Assembly (NCBI RefSeq): GCF_000208745.1
Contig: NC_030859.1
Span: 11,088,875-11,152,874, forward strand
DNA from: Theobroma cacao
Lineage: Eukaryota; Streptophyta; Magnoliopsida; Malvales; Malvaceae
Length of the DNA stretch: 64,000 nt
Reading direction: 5' to 3'
Shown here: one piece after another, positions 61,901 through 64,000 of the stretch
How the letters are laid out: each line of letters opens with the position of its first letter
How positions within the stretch are numbered: the stretch's first letter is position 1
The notes under the pieces: generated by a model
The model's input: only the letters and a program-made list of their open reading frames with translations
The model's database searches: none
What the model was told of the DNA's origin: nothing
Position numbers and translations under genes: made by a program

Positions 61901-62306
61901 CCAATGGCAATAGCCAAGGCGTCACCCGTCTACGGTAGTCTTGAACAAATATAATGTTATTCGCGATCAAGACAAGTGTCATCTTGGTCGCGTCGCCTGG
62001 TCATTGAAAGTTGTCTCCACGGAAAGTATCAAGCAACTCTTGCAACTTAATGCTCTACTGCCCGTTCCAATATCTGGCATGAATTCCATCCGTAACAACC
62101 TCGTATGATTGTATGAACACAACGGGCATTGGACCAAACTTTTGTCTAATGATAAGGCAGAACTCCTGCTTTGATACCTGCCCCTTGAATTTGCCAATGG
62201 CAAACCGTAGCTCGTGCTCCATTGCCTTTGTCTTATTGATTCGATGAATCATGATGTTATGCAAGAGACCAGCGTTGAAGTAGCCTTGTTGATATACGTC
62301 CAGTAA
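58936..62306 (-). pseudogene. DUF1985 / Ulp1 (C48) protease transposon gene, multi-exon, decayed
   Basis: Read from 62306 down. DUF1985 region: LLDVYQQGYFNAGLLHNIMI, HELRFAIGKFKGQVSKQEFC, then DYRRRVTPWLLPLVEDIDSW, with stops. A donor (CAG-gtactg, about 61740) ends this exon. The next exon has MCRWQCNQKPKDFYKKVEKL, with donor gtgagt near 61497. Then VPLSEGHQYVPIRHLEDWL and linker exons (59800-60126 is one). Peptidase: PKSKLCTTRACVVDTIFF (donor at 59537), then exon 59451-58936 with a C48 core: GGHWVVAKID (catalytic His), KVVDSTRTS (Asp) and NDSVNCGMFMIG (Cys). A TAG replaces the codon just before NDSVNCG. C48 enzymes cleave SUMO; copies like this are spread by MULE-type transposons. Several stops; the 5' part is removed by the family-A insertion. 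Confidence 0.75.
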
Positions 62307-64000
62307 TGTCACGACTCGAAACTCCCATCGGGCCCGTGACAACTGCCTTGACGTCCAAATAGACACTCATTACCCCGAATGCTGATCGGAACCCCGCAAG
62401 GCTTAGCATCAGCTTCCGCATCTCCACAGTGAGTGACAGTTATTAAATCTCACATTTCAAGAAATCTTAAGTTGTTTCTAAATTAAAATAATAAAATATT
62501 ATTTTTTTGGCTCACAAGGGCATTTTCATCATTTTTCTTCAAAAATACCGAAATCTGCCAAAAACATGGTGTAAAAGCTAAAATGTTCATACATACTTTA
62601 AATCATATAACTGAAGTATAAAATTACTTTTACAGTGACACGTGGGCCCCTAACTGACCAAGAAAGGGTCAGAAGCTGAAAATCTACAGCTTTTGCCGAT
62701 TCAAGTCCAAATGAAGGTCCATGTCAAAGTCAGCTAACTATGGAATTCCTTGAGCCTGAAATGTAAGGAAAGGAGGGTGGTGAGATTATAAAATCCTAGT
62801 GAGTAAACAGATACCATCTAAACCATCTAAAGGTGAGTAAATGGAGACGAATTAAAAAATTCTTTTCCAATATATGTTTCATAACATGAATATTCAGTGT
62901 ACTCAATTAATCAACGTGGCTTATATATCTCACAAAACTTGGCTTATGCCAAAATCATTCTTGCGGGTACCTTCGTCAAGGTATCCCACTGAGACCACCA
63001 AGGTTGTTAAATGTCCCATACCCATAAACATGTTTTCGCATCTAACACACAACCGTTTTTTGGCGTTGACTGAGTCTCACTCTTACACGGTGGTCCACGT
63101 GAAGTGCACTCAAATCTTTACCTCAGGAGATATTTCATCTAACATCTCCCCCCGGAGGTAAATATATAACTGAGTTACCGTGCCCCTCTCATAGGCAGTC
63201 CACGGAAACCTCCACCACTGCAGTGACTATAGATTATTTTATCTAATACCTGATTTATAAAATCCTTATCTGCATGACATGGCAATTTATCGCAATCTAG
63301 CCTCTCAAGGCTGAATACATAGTATATATAATTTTGATACAAATACCGACTTTGCCATTGATGCTCACATATTGCTATAAGCCATATAATTTAAAACACA
63401 ATTTATAACACAAGCAGACAGTCTCCAATTACTCTATTTTCAAAACCAGTATTTAATTTTCCAAAAAATTTATAAAATCATTTTATAAAATCACAATTTC
63501 TTCTAAAACATAGCAGTTTACCATTTAAACCCATTTTCTATAAAATCAGACAATTGTATAAAACTACTCTAGATAATTAAGACGATAATAAGTTTACTCA
63601 CAGTTCTAGGAGTCGATGTACTCCTAATCCCAGTCTTCAAGCACAATCTTTGTACTTTTACCAGTGTAATTTACTCACCACCTATCCACAATGTACAATA
63701 CATAATTCACCACATTAATGCTTGACCATTATAAAATCAATTCAGGCTCAGTGTATATGCATGATATGATATACAACTTATCCGACTACCGCTTAAATGT
63801 GGTGTTGACCTAATTCGGCCTATTACCCGATTAAATGATAATTGTGTCCGATTTGGCTCCAAATTGCTCCATTTCATTTCTAATACCTCAATTCACCAAA
63901 TATTATTCAAATAACACCAATTTCAGCATCAAAACCTTCCCATTTCTTCATGGAAAAATTCGGCCATTACAGTGCACTAACACTGTGATTTTTCCTACTT
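62307..64000 (-). mobile_element. Family-A LTR-type element, fourth copy, cut by window end
   Basis: It starts TGTCACGACTCGAAACTCCC at 62307, inside the DUF1985 coding sequence. It follows the inner copy at 3869 very closely to the window edge (last bases match about 5687-5720). Relative to that copy it lacks about 180 bp after 'ccaaaaacatggtg' (62574). The left flank is agtaa; the right flank is outside the window. Confidence 0.75.

Overview
This window is nuclear DNA from a flowering plant, almost certainly a dicot. It is AT-rich, genes are sparse and carry introns, and most of it is layered transposable elements in many states of decay. The repertoire (DC1 zinc-finger gene, subfamily XII LRR receptor kinase, RICESLEEPER-type hAT, MULE, DUF1985/Ulp1 transposon genes, long solo LTRs starting TGTCACGACCC or its complement) fits a repeat-rich dicot. 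The feel of the LTRs suggests Malvaceae (Theobroma-like), but that is only an impression.

1-10 kb: an old Ty3/gypsy element. A decayed gag fragment (3-332), tandem repeats, an antisense pseudo-ORF (1019-1761), a polypurine tract (8954-8965) and a 3' LTR starting at 8966 look like one non-autonomous Tat-type element. It was split at 2294/8224 by a ~3 kb LTR-only element (family A; perfect 5-bp duplication tcatg). That copy was in turn split by a second family-A copy in the opposite orientation (3869-6781).

10-24 kb: the gene-bearing part. A DC1-domain gene (10412-11547) has a one-base frameshift, three stops and one clear intron. An AT-rich stretch with a hAT MITE (14196-14812, perfect 8-bp target duplication) is followed by a complete but non-autonomous Ty1/copia element (14945-18488) with only gag and a protease-like end. 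On the minus strand, 18934-23328 holds a four-exon LRR receptor-like kinase gene of the FLS2/EFR/Xa21 class, coherent throughout except for a 2-bp deletion in exon 1.

24-45 kb: a LINE 3' fragment with a 25-bp inverted repeat at its edge, long LTR-like elements (families B, C, D, E) nested in each other, several hairpin-bearing tandem arrays, a second LRR-kinase fragment (31362-31640), another family-A copy (37522-40013) cutting off a hAT transposase pseudogene (40014-41916), and a hAT MITE (44343-44864).

45-64 kb: AT-rich spacer, a copia LTR with its primer-binding site, a MULE transposase pseudogene, the 3' part of a Sirevirus-like copia element with a post-pol ORF and G-run polypurine tracts, an 86-bp minisatellite (about twelve copies), a multi-exon DUF1985/Ulp1-protease transposon gene, and a fourth family-A copy inserted into that gene and running off the end.

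No wholly new coding system is visible. The least ordinary patterns are clusters of long palindromic motifs (TATCGATA, CTCGCTGCAGCGAG, CTTAGTCGACTAAG, CGATCGG types) in several unrelated LTR elements, the head-to-head nested family-A pair, and the 86-bp higher-order minisatellite. The host genes themselves carry small lesions that may be real or may be assembly errors: the window has four isolated N bases, two of them at repeat junctions.
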